The notes: generated by a model from the sequence alone, not told the origin. DNA of 64,000 nucleotides from Parastagonospora avenae f. sp. tritici 18332-5 (GCA_022559985.1 JAFJTR010000024.1:310001-374000), one strand, 5' to 3'. Shown: positions 10,301 to 21,053, counted from the stretch's first letter. Made by a program: numbers and translations.

Positions 10301-13153
10301 GAAAAGAAAACATGACTATGATGGTGGTATATGCCATGTCGACGTGCCCAATCCAGCAATGTGTGACGGCAACCAGCCAATTCGTGAACGCCAGGCATCT
10401 CAGTGTCGTCCACTGATTCATGTGCCGATGCAGTTGTGTAAGAAACCAAAACGCCATGCAGCCATCGTTGAAGGAAATGTAGTAAGACAAGATGTCTGCG
10501 CAAATGGCCGACAAATATGTGAAGGAATGGAAAAAGACTACCACCGTCCGGCACCGTTGTAGTTGTTGTTTGCATAGAGGGAGGAGAAGCCGCCTTGGCC
10601 TTGGCCATACATACCCTGTCCAGCCATACCGCCTTGATGGAGCCTCGCCTGCAAGATACTTGGGTCTTGGACATCTGCTAGGCCACCGCCTCCAGAAGAG
10701 GAAGTGTTAGCATGCCTGTGTTTCTTGCCCTTTTTCTTGGATTTCTGCGAACCAGAATCCTGGTAAGCGCCAGGCGAGGGACCATAAGGGAATGGTATTA
10801 GGCCAGGGGCAGGGGCAGGCGTTGAGTTTGCAGAGTGTTGATTAAGAAAAGAAGGAAACATTGACTCACGCTTTCCATCAGCTACCCTCGCAGCACTGTC
10901 CATGTTCCTGCTTCGGAGCAAGTCTTGGTACATTGTGTCGCCGTTGTTTCTACCAGCAGCGTTTGCGCCATAGCCAAGACCGCCGGTTGCAAATCCATGG
11001 CCTTGGCCGAACATGCTGGTCCCACCAACAGGTGGTGTTCCGGTAGGCTTCAGTCCTGGAGGTGGTCCCTGCACGTTGGTGAAGAACTGCCCACCCAAAG
11101 CTTGGTGCTGGGGAATCTGGCCGAAGTGATTTGCGTTTTTAGGCATCATGGAATTTTGTTGGCTCATCAACTTCTGGTTCGCGACGGGTTGTACATTTGC
11201 GGAGGCAGACGCGCTGTCATTTGCAAAGCTGAAGCGGGATGTTTGACGAGTGTGGCCTGGTGCGTTGGTAGTTAGACCGTGCTGCTGATTCTGGAGACTT
11301 TGCGAAGCGGCTAAAGGACCAGTGGGCTGCTGGTTAGACTTGAAGTTGGAGAGAAGCAGCTGTTGCTGTTGCTGAGTCGTCAAGCCCCGATTGCTTAGTC
11401 CGAGACTGCTAAAGTCCTCAGTCAACGCATTCGTCTGTCCAAAAAGACTGCCCCCGAAGCCTTGTTGCCCAGGGGGCGCGATTGCGTGATGGCTCAAATG
11501 GCCTGCACCGTTGTCGATACCGTCTTCTGGCTCGCCACCGAGCTGTAAGCTACCGCCAGCAGTCGCTTCGTTGTCCTCGCGTTCTGTAGCGGGCGCTGGT
11601 TGGGAGGGTGCCTTGGCTTCTGTTTCTGCCTCTCTCTGCAGGGCCAGCTCGTTCTCCTTTTCCCTCATAGCACGGCGCTTAGCCCCGCCATGTGGATCTA
11701 GCAGTGACGGAAATTCAGTGATGGCCTTTAGCTCTTCCTCGGTGAATGCATCAGTGTTGAAGACGAATTTGAAGTCAGGCGAACAGATGGTCTTCAAAAG
11801 ACTGCCCAGCACGTTGTCGGAGCCAGCACCTCTTGGGAGAGCTGGTGCTGGAGCTGGTGTGGGTGGAGGACTCGCAGACTTGGAGGATGATGCAGAATTA
11901 TCCTTCTCCTTTTCCCTCTCCTCTTTCTTTTCCTTTTCTTTGCCCTTCTTCTTTGGTGTTTCTTCCACCTTCCCAGCTTTCGCGACCTGTGCAGGGATGG
12001 CATTGGTAACCAGTGGACTCGAATTCGATGCAATGGTGGAGCGACTTGCTCGGCGTTCAAGCACCGCTTTACTTCCCCAGTTTGCAGTTGCTGGTAGACC
12101 CGGCGCATCGTGTGAGGAACTCGAAGTGTCGTTGCTGGGTTGTCGGCTCATTGGTGCAGCAGCTGCCGCAACAGGAGGTCCAGGATGTGCCGGAGGGGCT
12201 GCACGAGAGGTGTTGGATTGAGACGGCTGTTGTGTCTGGATCGAGTTCATCATCGACAGATCTTGGCGCGTGAAGCTGTCGTTGTCTTCACCGGGTTCGT
12301 GTAGGAACATGCAGTTACGGTTGTTGCATTGCTCGCCGCGGAGATAAGCCGAACAGTATTTCGTCGTACCATACTGGGCCCTGTATCACATGTCAGTACA
12401 TACGCTATGGACTTGCACAAGAGCACAGACCTTAGTTGCCTGTCGCCATTGGAAGAGCCGTCAACGGCTTTGATACACTGCTCGGCATCTTCCTTACGAG
12501 CGAATGTCACGTAGACACCCACCGACTGTTGATGTTGCGCATTCTCCCTGGCCTTGCTGACGACAATCTTAATGATCTTGCCATACTGTCCAAAATACTC
12601 GGGGCCACGTAGCGTGTCGAGCAGACGGTCTTCGCGGATTGTCGGTGTGAGTCCAGTCACGTAGACGAGGTTCTTCTGGACGACGCGCAGGCCAGCAAGA
12701 TGCTTGCGACTGAGGGAGTCGGCTTCAGCCTTCTGCGCCTCTTTCTGCCGTATCTGCGCGTTCTTCTTGGCTTTCTGTGCAATCTGCTGCTTGTGCCTGG
12801 CCATCCTAATCCGTGTTAGAGGTGCTCAGGGCGAGGAGGTACAGAGGGACCCACTCTTCTGGTGAGATAGTCTTCCACTCAATGGTGGAGTCATCGTACG
12901 GCCGACGGCAGGCGGGACACAGGCCGTTCATAGTAGTCTTGATGTTGTTGTAGCAGAATTGGCATATCTGGGCTCGACGTCAGTACAGCATTTCGAGATG
13001 GCCTTGCCGGGCTGGTTGTGCAGATGCACGTACTTGGTAGCCACAGGGACACGGCCGGAAGTTCCTATCTGAGAGATCGAACTCCTCGACACAAAGCGGG
13101 CAGCATTCCTCCTCTTCATCGTCGACAAACTGATCTTGTTGTAGGCGAGACAT
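7343..13153 (-). CDS. NOT4: CCR4-NOT complex E3 ubiquitin ligase NOT4
   Basis: The long form uses exons 13153-13034, 12967-12855, 12805-12431, 12380-10615 and 9951-7343 (minus strand) and encodes 1660 aa; every join keeps phase. Domains in order: a C4C4 RING (CPLCVEEFDL ... CPCGYQICQFC ... CPACRRPY) at about 18-65, a coiled linker, an RRM (NLVYVTGLTP ... VGVYVTFARKEDA) and a CCCH finger (YCSAYLRGEQC ... CMFLHEPGE). A long Gln/Pro/Ser-rich tail and a Lys-rich coiled coil near the C-terminus follow. NOT4 ubiquitinates ribosomal and mRNA-decay substrates in the CCR4-NOT complex. Reading through the last donor gives a stop at 10540-10538 and an 816-aa short form. The long form is favoured because the exon at 9951 opens in the matching phase and starts DDATFSAEEQ. 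It diverges from the complex I gene at 13498. Confidence 0.88.
10028..10052 (+). repeat. inverted-repeat arm 2 in the NOT4 intron
   Basis: This 25-nt arm (core CAACTACAACGGTCGCCGG) is the inverted match of 10543-10566, 24 of 25 positions with one inserted C. In the minus-strand transcript it lies 76 nt upstream of the acceptor and can pair with arm 1. Confidence 0.85.
10543..10566 (-). repeat. inverted-repeat arm 1 in the NOT4 intron, overlapping the short-form 3' coding end
   Basis: The arm encodes the last residues of the short form (YNGAGR) and ends 3 nt before its TAG stop. It lies 48 nt downstream of the GTATGT donor. Its partner is at 10028-10052, separated by 490 nt. Confidence 0.85.
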
Positions 13154-13497
13154 GGTGGACGAGGTTGTGGTGTGCGTGTTCGAGCGTGTCGGTGGCGCTC
13201 GCGCGAAGAGGGGCGAGTATCGCGATGAAGGTGTTGTTGGCGTATACGTGGAGACGCAGCAAGGAAAGGATGACAAGCTCAAACAAACGCCTGCTGAAAC
13301 AGAGTGGAGCGGAAAGGGATGCACTGGTGGTGATGGGGGTAGAGTTCTGCACCTGCGCACCCATCCCGACTAGGGTTACGCTTATGTAACTAGCGCATAC
13401 ATGAGATGGGCAGTGGCTGCTGGGCGTCGACGACATCATCACCACCGGTCGCCCTCACCTGCTGCACGCGCAGTCTTTCACCCTCTTCACTCCCACA
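13154..13497. promoter_or_regulatory. shared divergent promoter of NOT4 and the complex I 30-kDa subunit
   Basis: Only 344 nt separate the two start codons, so the promoters must share this stretch. I see no clear TATA box. A CTAGGGTTA string occurs near 13372-13380, resembling a telomere-repeat/Rap1-like or TOR-type motif; its relevance is not established. Confidence 0.5.
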
Positions 13498-14526
13498 ATG
13501 GCTATGCGGCTAGCTGTGGCCCGGCCATTGGGCGCCGTTGCGCGCTCCACGAGCTGCACCCGCGCTGCAGCCCGCACCTTTGCCTCTACGGCACTCCGTG
13601 CGAAAGAAGTTGCGGGCGAGAGCAAGGAGACGCCAAACATGCGGGTGCGCTAGAAAATCACAGTTGTAGCAATTCCGTCTGATCTGACTCCGTGCCAGTA
13701 TGCTCCGCGCGACGCCCAAGGAAAGCTCAAGGCTGCGATTGTGAACCCGGCAGACAAATACAAAGAGAAGGGCGAGGCGCTGCACAAGTACGGACAGTAC
13801 CTCATGTCATGCCTGCCCAAGTACATCCAGCAGTATGTAATCCTGAGCCATGTACACAATTATGGCTGATCAGAGGCAGGTTCTCGGTCTGGAAGGACGA
13901 ATTGACCATCTACATCCCCCCTGCGGGCGTCATTCCTACTTTCACCTTCCTCAAGTACCACACTGCCGCCGAGTACACTCAGATCTCGGACATCACAGCC
14001 GTCGACTACCCCACCAAGGACCAGCGCTTCGAGGTCGTCTACAACATGCTCAGCATCCGCCACAACTCACGCTTGAGGGTCAAGACATATGCAGACGAGG
14101 CGACGCCAGTGCCCAGTCTGTGCGATCTCTATGACGGCGCCAACTGGTATGAGCGCGAAGTGTACGACCTTTTCGGTGTCTTCTTCGTTGGCCACCCTGA
14201 TCTGCGGCGCATTATGACCGACTACGGCTTCGACGGACACCCACTGCGAAAGGATTTCCCCATGACCGGCTACACTGAAATCAGATACGATGAGGAGAAG
14301 AAGCGAATCGTTGTGGAGCCTCTGGAGATGACCCAGGCTTTCAGGAACTTCCGCGGTGGTTCATCAGCTTGGGAGCAGGTCGGTCCCGGAGACGACCTCA
14401 AGCCTGAATCCGTGAGTACTCTTTATTTAGTCATTATTCATTGTGAATGGCCATCTGACTTGTGTTTAGTTCAAACTACCGACACCAAAGCCGGAGCCAC
14501 CGAAGGAAGGCGAGCAGAAGAAATAG
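13498..14526 (+). CDS. nuo-30.4: NADH:ubiquinone oxidoreductase 30-kDa subunit (NDUFS3 type)
   Basis: Four exons (13498-13644, 13699-13832, 13880-14411, 14470-14526) give 289 aa, close to the usual fungal length. The N-terminus is Arg/Ala/Ser-rich (MAMRLAVARPLG) and fits a mitochondrial presequence. The core contains the family signature WYEREVYDLFG followed by HPDLRRIMTDYGF and HPLRKDFP, then the GGSSAWEQVG tail. The protein belongs to the peripheral arm of respiratory complex I next to the quinone-binding module. It is divergently transcribed from NOT4. The last exon adds a Pro/Lys-rich tail ending EGEQKK, and its TTTAG acceptor is clear. Confidence 0.95.
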
Positions 14527-15361
14527 ATCATCTAGATCTAGAAGTGTATATACCTGCGATCAATGTACCAGTACGACACTTAGGTGTCCAAGAAACTGTC
14601 AAAGTTTGCGTTCCGCTCACTTTCCAAAGTACTGCAGGTATCGCCTACGACAGAAAGCGACCAGGGAGATTGAGTTTTTCACTTGGCCCTGACGTCACAA
14701 TCGAAATCTAGCTGTACTGTGTGAATCTTCGGGCTATCAGATACCCTTGTTTCCTTTTCGTCGTACTTGACAACCTAGGTATCATCAAAGCCCGTCTTAT
14801 GTTACACTACAACAGTGGGTCATGGTAGCGATACAGCTTCGCGGAACAAGGCTTCTTCCCTTCGGTCCGAGTGTTCTGGTCAGGTCGAAGTAAGCTTTTC
14901 AGTTCAAGATCAAGGCACTGCTAGCTAATTGCGGTGATCGATGGAAGGGCTTCGCATTTCACCGCTTGAATAAGGCAAGCGCGCCCTACAGATCGTCTAT
15001 TCGTTGCTGATTGTGTCTCCAGGTTGTGCGCATGCTCCGAGGTATAGCCGTTTTCTCCATGTACTTCGTCCACTGACACGACATACGAGGTACGAAGCAC
15101 CTGCAGCAGCGCTACTATATCGGCAAATCTTCGGTTCCAACTAAATCTCGCATTTTATCGCCAAGGCTGCACCCCGCTTTTCCATTTTCTGACGACATTA
15201 CTGCATGCCGCATCGCATGTCGGCCCGAGTTCGCGAAGTTATAAGAAAGTCAGGTAGTGAACACTGTACTGAGCTTAAGCTGCATAGCATTGCCGAATCT
15301 TACGTGCTAGAGAGCTTGGATACATAAATACATCCATCATTCCTTGAATCATTAAAATACC
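14527..15361. other. intergenic spacer
   Basis: No gene or repeat recognised in about 830 nt. Confidence 0.5.
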
Positions 15362-16042
15362 ATGCACTTCACCACCTCCCTTAGCCTCCTCCTATCAACC
15401 CTAGCAACCGCAACAATGATAAACACCACCACAACCCAGATCCCCCCATTCAACCTCTCGTCGCCCACTGGCACCGACATCTGGCGCAAGCCCCCCTCGC
15501 ACAACGCCTTCAGCGCCCCCACCTACCCTGAAAAGATGCCTACCTACCCCATCAGTACCTTCCAGCGCGCCCGCCTAACATTCACTCTCCCATCTTCTTC
15601 CCAACTCCGCCAGTACGACCAGGCCGGCCTCCTCCTGCACCTCACCAAACCCGGCGTCCCAGACAACCAAACCAAATGGATCAAAACCGGCATCGAGTTC
15701 TACTACGGCAAGCCGTACATCGCCACCGTCGGATGCGATATCTGGGCGGACTGGTCCCTGACTCCGTCGTCGGGAGAGGGCGAGAGGCCCACGGCAACCA
15801 TGGAGGCGAGGCGCGAGCGCGACGATTTGGGTAAGAGTCTTTGGGTGTATGCGATCGAGAAGAGCGCAAATGGGACGGAGGAGAGGAGGCCGCTGAGAGA
15901 GGTTAACTGGTTCTTTGCGGAGGAGGAGGGGTGGGAGGTTGGTGTTGGGGGGTATGTTGCTAGGCCAACAAAGGAGGGGGGTGAGGAGTTGCTTGAGGCG
16001 GAGTTTGGGGCGGGGTTGGAGATTGAAATCCTGAACTCTTAG
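15362..16042 (+). CDS. DUF1349 domain protein with an N-terminal signal-like segment
   Basis: Intronless, 226 aa. The body matches the DUF1349/concanavalin-like fold seen in yeast Ree1 relatives: TDIWRKPPSHNAF, YDQAGLLLHL, KWIKTGIEFYYGKP, WADWSL and SLWVYAIE. Ree1-type proteins are small beta-sandwich proteins without established catalysis, linked to regulation of enolase and galactose metabolism in yeast. Unlike those cytosolic proteins, this one starts with a hydrophobic stretch (LSLLLSTLATA, residues 7-17) that looks like a signal peptide; a downstream Met at residue 19 would give a cytosolic form. Both starts are in frame. The third-position base usage shifts from C-rich in the first half to G-rich in the second, visible as runs of gaggagg. 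Confidence 0.8.
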   Translation: MHFTTSLSLLLSTLATATMINTTTTQIPPFNLSSPTGTDIWRKPPSHNAFSAPTYPEKMPTYPISTFQRARLTFTLPSSSQLRQYDQAGLLLHLTKPGVPDNQTKWIKTGIEFYYGKPYIATVGCDIWADWSLTPSSGEGERPTATMEARRERDDLGKSLWVYAIEKSANGTEERRPLREVNWFFAEEEGWEVGVGGYVARPTKEGGEELLEAEFGAGLEIEILNS

Positions 16043-16205
16043 GGGGGCGTGATGGCATGTGAGGTGAACTTGGGCGTGGAAGATACATATCATGATGCAG
16101 GCTGGAGGTAGACATTATGTTTCAAATGCACTTATAAGCTGTGAAAGTTCACTGAGGCAGTGCACGGTGATGTATAGAGCTCGGTATCATGCTGTAAGAT
16201 TGTGG

Positions 16206-16250
16206 TGTAGAAGTTTACAGTGTAGAAGTTTACAGTGTGGAAGTTTACAG
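16206..16250 (+). repeat. three tandem 15-bp repeats
   Basis: Three copies of TGTAGAAGTTTACAG, the third with one A-to-G change, lie head to tail about 165 nt downstream of the DUF1349 stop. Confidence 0.95.
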
Positions 16251-16524
16251 TCACAGGTGTTAAAGGTACAAAAAGAGAATGATAGTACTGCGATTCGAAC
16301 GCGGGGGCAAAAAAAATGAACTCCAATCATTTGCACTTGTAAATTAACTCTTTTGTAGAACCAACTACGACATGAGTGCCTCCCATGTGCGCCTTACTGG
16401 GAATTCATGGAAGACTAGCTATTTAGTTGATATATATACTACTATAATATGTGTTGTATACTGACATGAAAAGCGGAAGTGCTAGCGGGGCCGCGCCAAG
16501 AAGTGAAGGTGCGGCCGACAAGAG
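16251..16524. other. intergenic spacer
   Basis: Contains AATCATTTGC-type AT-rich sequence and a short stretch near 16280-16300 that resembles half of a tRNA T-arm on the minus strand, without a matching acceptor or D-arm. No gene is called. Confidence 0.4.
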
Positions 16525-17119
16525 GTGCACACCAACGACAAGATCTTCAGGAACTGGGGGCTGTACTTCACTATGTGGCTGCCTGAAGGATTGAAGTCAA
16601 AGGGGTTTTTGGTGGCCTGCCAGTGGGACTTGCAGATGGTGGCATCGATCGCGATCCTGGCCAAGGCAACTCCAGGTCAAGGAGACATCCTCAAAGACAT
16701 CCTCAAGAACGTTGTGGAGGCTCAGGGCGGCGTTTATGTTCTAGTTGTGCAAGATGTTCTTCAAGTCATCGACTATATCTACCAGCGTGCGGGCTTGATC
16801 AATACAAAGGTTAGTTCTTCGAATTAAATGTATGACTTTTGCCAACTTTAGATAGATGAGCAAGGCATAGAAGGACAAGATCAAGGAGAAGGAGCGCCAG
16901 AAGGCTAGAAAGGCTCGCAAGAAGGCGGCTGATGGGAGCAAGGCGGACGAGGAGGACATGGACGAACTTGGCGAAGATGCAGCAGAGGCTGCGGATCCAA
17001 AGGGACTCCGGACGAAGAAGAATGGAGACGATATCGACGATCTAGCAGACAAGCTGGGAGGTACTCAGACTTCTCGCCCTGCTCGTCGCCCCTATGTAGA
17101 TGATACCGAGTCTGACTAG
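16525..17119 (+). pseudogene. 5'-truncated paralog of the 21.1-kb DCX-like family gene
   Basis: Two blocks, 16525-16809 and 16871-17119, join across a 61-nt GTTAGT...TAG intron in phase 0. The first in-frame ATG is at 16573, giving 161 aa. The protein matches only the C-terminal half of the 21.1-kb gene: IAILAKATPGQ versus LAVLSSFTQGQ, VQDVLQVIDYIYQRAGLI versus FQDVVNAVQIIFERAGVI, then a Lys/Arg/Ala-rich stretch and an acidic tail (ELGEDAAEAADP) shared with the 5.8-kb copy. Upstream of 16525 the frame has stops and no N-terminal domain. It may be expressed as a short protein or be a dead fragment. Confidence 0.55.
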
Positions 17120-17494
17120 AAGGTGCTACCGTCTTCGATGTCGCAGCATCGAGCGTCTCTTGTAGTCGCCTAGGCTACCAATGACGATACCGAATGAATG
17201 TAATACTACACTGTACGACTCCTCGCGATGCTGAAAAAGGGAAGGTGGTGGTAAAGGTGGCATGTTCGAGTATGACCGAAGGGATGAAGTCGGCGCTTTC
17301 TGATGCACATGACGATGCGCGCGCGCGCGCCAAGACATCTCACCGCCCACATGGCCTGGATTCAAGGGTCCACCAGTTGACCCCTTCGAAGGACAGATCC
17401 CCAATTGCTCCTTCCACGCTCTAGTTCTCACCTCTACATTTGTCGAGAGCGCTCCAAGTCTCCTAAACTCTCATACTTGACAGAAACCACAATC
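17120..17494. other. intergenic spacer, promoter of the GMPPA-like gene
   Basis: Contains a GCGCGCGCGCGCC run near 17318-17330. No gene seen. Confidence 0.5.
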
Positions 17495-18985
17495 ATGAGT
17501 CTGCAGCCACCCTCGCTCGCGATGCGCCCCGCATCCCGATCTGGCGGCTCGACCAAAGCAGTTATTTTGGTGTGTAGTTTTGCAGGTGTGCACAGTACGG
17601 CAGCAACTCACAACAGCAGGTTGGCGGCCCCTCCCGAGGCACCAGGTTCAGGCCTTTGTCTATGGACCTGCCTAAGGTGAGTCCCCGATTCCATTTACTC
17701 AGCCCACCCACACCCCACTAAACACTTTCGCAGCCGCTCTTCCCCGTTGCAGGCCACCCTATAATCGAGCACTGCTTCCGCGCCATTACCGGCGTCCCCG
17801 AGGTCAAGGAGGTCTTCATCGTCGGCTACTACGAGGAGTCCGTCTTCCAGCCCTTCATCAACTCCGTCTCCAACAACTTCCCCCACTTGAGCGTCAAGTA
17901 CCTCCGAGAATATCAGGCATTGGGCACGGCCGGTGGTCTATACCATTTCCGCGACGTCATCTTGAAGGGCAAGCCAGACAAGCTTTTCGTGCTCAACGCA
18001 GATGTCTGCTCCTCATTCCCCCTGGCGGAGATGCTCAAGTTGTTCGAGGACAAGGACGCCGAGGCGGTGATGCTGGGCACGAGGGTTGCTAACGAGGCAG
18101 CCTCCAACTTTGGTTGCATCGTCTCTGACGCACACACCAAGCGCGTACTCCATTACGTCGAGAAGCCCGAGTCGCACATCTCCAACCTCATCAACTGCGG
18201 AATCTACCTCTTTGCGACCGAGTGCATCTTCCCCGCCATTCGCAGCGCCATCAAGCGACGCACCGAGCGCCCGCGCCTCCTCTCATACCCCTCCTCGGAG
18301 AACCTCGAGTCCTCCTTCTATCAGAACGACGACGATGACGAGAACAAGGAGAATGCGGTCATTCGCTTGGAGCAGGATGTGCTGTCGGATGTTGCCGACA
18401 GCAGGCAGTTCTTCGTTCTCGAGACTAAGGACTTCTGGCGCCAGATCAAGACTGCGGGCTCAGCTGTGCCCGCCAATGCGCTGTATCTGCTGAAGGCTTT
18501 CCAGTCCGGCTCAGAGGAGCTCGCTGCTCCTTCGGCGAACATCATCCCACCCGTCTACATCCACCCCTCTGCACAGGTCGACCCCACAGCCAAGCTCGGA
18601 CCCAACGTGTCCATTGGCCCTCGCGTCCACATCGGCGCGGGTGTCCGTGTCAAGGAGTCCATTGTCCTGGAGGACTCCGAGATCAAGCACGACGCGTGCG
18701 TCATGTACACCATCATCGGCTGGCACAGCAAGGTCGGCGCGTGGGCCCGTGTTGAAGGAACCCCAACACCCGTCACCAGCCACTCGACCAGCATCATCAA
18801 GAACGGCGTCAAGGTCCAGAGCATCACCATCCTTGGTCGGGATTGTGCCGTTGCGGATGAGGTCCGTGTGCAGAACTGCGTCTGCTTGCCTTACAAGGAG
18901 TTGAAGAGGGTGAGTTTCGTCCCACAGACACAAACCACAATTGCTAATTCGATGGCAGGATGTTTCTAACGAAGTCATCATGTAG
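17495..18985 (+). CDS. mannose-1-phosphate guanylyltransferase alpha-type (GMPPA-like)
   Basis: Four exons (17495-17569, 17620-17676, 17734-18909, 18959-18985) give 444 aa, the size of GMPPA proteins. The nucleotidyltransferase signature GGPSRGTRFRPLSMDLPKPL sits at about residues 26-46, followed by LNADVCSSFPL and YVEKPESHISNLINCGIYLF. The C-terminal half is a left-handed beta-helix of hexapeptide repeats (IHPSAQVDPTAKLGPNVSIG onward). GMPPA relatives regulate or assist GDP-mannose synthesis for glycosylation and wall mannan. A characteristic acidic insertion (NDDDDENKENA) lies between the two domains. The last exon codes only nine triplets (DVSNEVIM plus stop) but its splice sites are good and the terminal VIM is usual for the family. 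Confidence 0.92.
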
Positions 18986-19723
18986 ATTCTAGATTCTACA
19001 TACCAAAAAGGTTATGGGTAGATTAGGTCGTGTATAGACCATCATTTAGCATGAATAATGAACGGGCATATGTTCTGGATACATCCATAATCAACGTGCA
19101 ATGATCTGAGGTACAATCGTGAAGGTTACATGGTGCATGAGCTTGAACACGTAAGCCAAATTCGGTGACGATCTAGATCGACCAGCTGTGGAATTGAAGG
19201 CGTCTGAGATGAGCTTCAATATCCATACATACGGGTCCTTTGTATGAGGTACGATCATGTGGTATCAAGTTTGCAGAACTTCTTTGAATTTACCGTTTCA
19301 AGACCCGTTTCAATTTGCCCGCTATGAGAATGTCAGTGGGAAACCCCGCAGGATAGATTTTCTCTCATATGACTTGATCTTGCGTGAGGGTCGTCCTTCT
19401 TCAGGCCAATTCTTACAAAGGGGCTTTGAATTGTAGACCTGGAGCAATCGAAACTAGACCAAAAGCAGTAAGGTCTTAGGGATCGTATTGTTTCGTTGGA
19501 AAGGGTCCCCTTTATTCCGCACGAATCTCGAAATATATAGCTGGCAGCTGACATCTGACACGAAAGTACGTATCTACCAACTCTCGTACGGTGAAAAGCG
19601 CAATCGTTGCAACAACTGACGCCAGTCGCCTCTTCCGGTTAGACGAGAAATCCGTTGGACAGATTTCGTAGCGGGAGCCATACCCCCGGGCAGAGCCAAT
19701 AGCCAAAAAGAAAAGAATCGGAA
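18986..19723. other. intergenic spacer
   Basis: No gene or repeat recognised in about 740 nt. Confidence 0.5.
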
Positions 19724-20902
19724 ATGTCGGAACTGGAAGCTACGCTGAATGCATACCGCACGAGACTTGCGGATGGCGGCAACTCCAGTCCATTCCTCAA
19801 CCCCACACCCGAGACGGGGCGACGATATGAAGCGCCCATTGCCACCGCACAGAACGAAGGACTACCAATAATCGACCTCTCTGCATTTTTGGACCCAAAT
19901 TCATCGCAGGAAGCACTCCAGACCACCGCCAAAGCCATCAATGCTGCATGCATCAACTACGGCTTCTTCTACCTCACCGGCCATGGTATTCCTCTTTCCA
20001 AGCTTGACGAAGTGATTGCGCTGGGACGAGATTTCTTCGCCCTGCCGCTCGAGGAAAAGAACAAAGTCAAGCGCTTCGATGCAGGCGGTCATGAAGGCGG
20101 CGATGGCGCGAGAGGCTACCAGGGCCTCGGGGAAAACATCACCAGCGGCCTGCGAGACATGCAAGAAGCAATCGACTGGTACGCCGAATGGCCCGCGGAC
20201 AAACGGGAGACTGGAAATGGCGGCCCAGAGAGTCTCAAGACACTCCAGGGACCCAACCTCTGGCCCGAGCTGCCCAAGGACTTGAAGCCTATATATCTGG
20301 ATTACATCGAGCGAGTCAAGAAAGTTGGCAAAGCGCTCGTTCATGCCATGGGCGTCGCGCTCAGTCTCGGTCCCCCAGGTGATGATAATGCTGAGGACGA
20401 AGAGATCTTTGTGAGGAAGTGTGAGGATTCGTTCTGGGTCATGCGCTTGATTGGATACCCGCCACTTCCAAGTCCGCAAACTCCAGGGACCGACGACGCA
20501 AAATTCTCCTGTGGCGCACATACAGACTACGGCTGCGTGACGCTGCTGCACGCTGACTCTACCCCGGGCGCTCTGCAGGTACAACTCAAAGACGGGACGT
20601 GGCTGCCTGCAGATCCCGTGCCGGGCGCCTTTGTCGTCAATATTGGCGATATGATTGAGCGGTGGACGAATGGGCTGTGGAAGAGTACCATGCACCGTGT
20701 AATTCATCGGGGGAAGGAGGGAGAGTATAGGATCAGTTTGCCGTTCTTCTACGAGCCGAATTTCCACACAATGGTGAGGCCGTTAGAGAAGTGTGTGCGT
20801 GAAAGTGGGAGGGAGGAGATGCATAAGGGGAGCACGTATGGAGAGCACTTGCTCACGAAGGTGTTTAACAATTTTTACTATAGCAAGAGGACGGATTGGT
20901 GA
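19724..20902 (+). CDS. 2-oxoglutarate/Fe(II)-dependent oxygenase (IPNS/GA-oxidase type)
   Basis: Intronless, 392 aa. The N-terminal DIOX_N part has LPIIDLSAFL and YGFFYLTGHGIP. The double-stranded beta-helix core holds the iron ligands His266 and Asp268 (CGAHTDYG) and His324 (TMHRV), with the 2-oxoglutarate-binding pair Arg336/Ser338 (YRIS) and the FFYEPN tail typical of the isopenicillin-N-synthase-like superfamily. All catalytic positions are intact. The substrate cannot be told from sequence; fungal members act in small-molecule hydroxylation or desaturation. The gene converges on the DCX-like gene, with only 151 nt between the stop codons. Confidence 0.9.
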   Translation: MSELEATLNAYRTRLADGGNSSPFLNPTPETGRRYEAPIATAQNEGLPIIDLSAFLDPNSSQEALQTTAKAINAACINYGFFYLTGHGIPLSKLDEVIALGRDFFALPLEEKNKVKRFDAGGHEGGDGARGYQGLGENITSGLRDMQEAIDWYAEWPADKRETGNGGPESLKTLQGPNLWPELPKDLKPIYLDYIERVKKVGKALVHAMGVALSLGPPGDDNAEDEEIFVRKCEDSFWVMRLIGYPPLPSPQTPGTDDAKFSCGAHTDYGCVTLLHADSTPGALQVQLKDGTWLPADPVPGAFVVNIGDMIERWTNGLWKSTMHRVIHRGKEGEYRISLPFFYEPNFHTMVRPLEKCVRESGREEMHKGSTYGEHLLTKVFNNFYYSKRTDW

Positions 20903-21053
20903 TAGGTAGGTCGGAGTAGCAAAGGTGCACGTTTGGACTGAATGTCATTATTCTCCCTTGTCTTGCTGATATCTGGAAAGGCAAAGTCTCAATCAAGCAA
21001 TCAACCACATTATTTTTCCGCACCCAAGTTCTGCTCAAGCGTTACCGATCCCA

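Larger units (their letters stand above)
9952..10614 (-). other. unusually long last intron of NOT4, retainable
   Basis: The donor is GTATGT at 10614-10609 and the acceptor is TGTACAG ending at 9952, 663 nt in all, roughly ten times the other introns here. The upstream exon leaves one base and the downstream exon supplies two, so splicing is in frame. If retained, translation continues 25 codons to a TAG at 10540-10538, ending in a Gly/Asn-rich NYNGAGRW tail. No other gene is supported inside. Confidence 0.7.

Noticed and set aside
10760..10869. GTGAGT...CCAG intron inside NOT4 exon 4
   Set aside because: The donor looks strong, but a 110-nt intron would shift the frame and stop soon after, losing the in-frame DPSILQARL segment.
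16270..16330. tRNA-like T-arm (GTTCGAATC) followed by a T run on the minus strand
   Set aside because: No complementary acceptor strand and no workable D-arm or anticodon stem could be built upstream; at most a relic.
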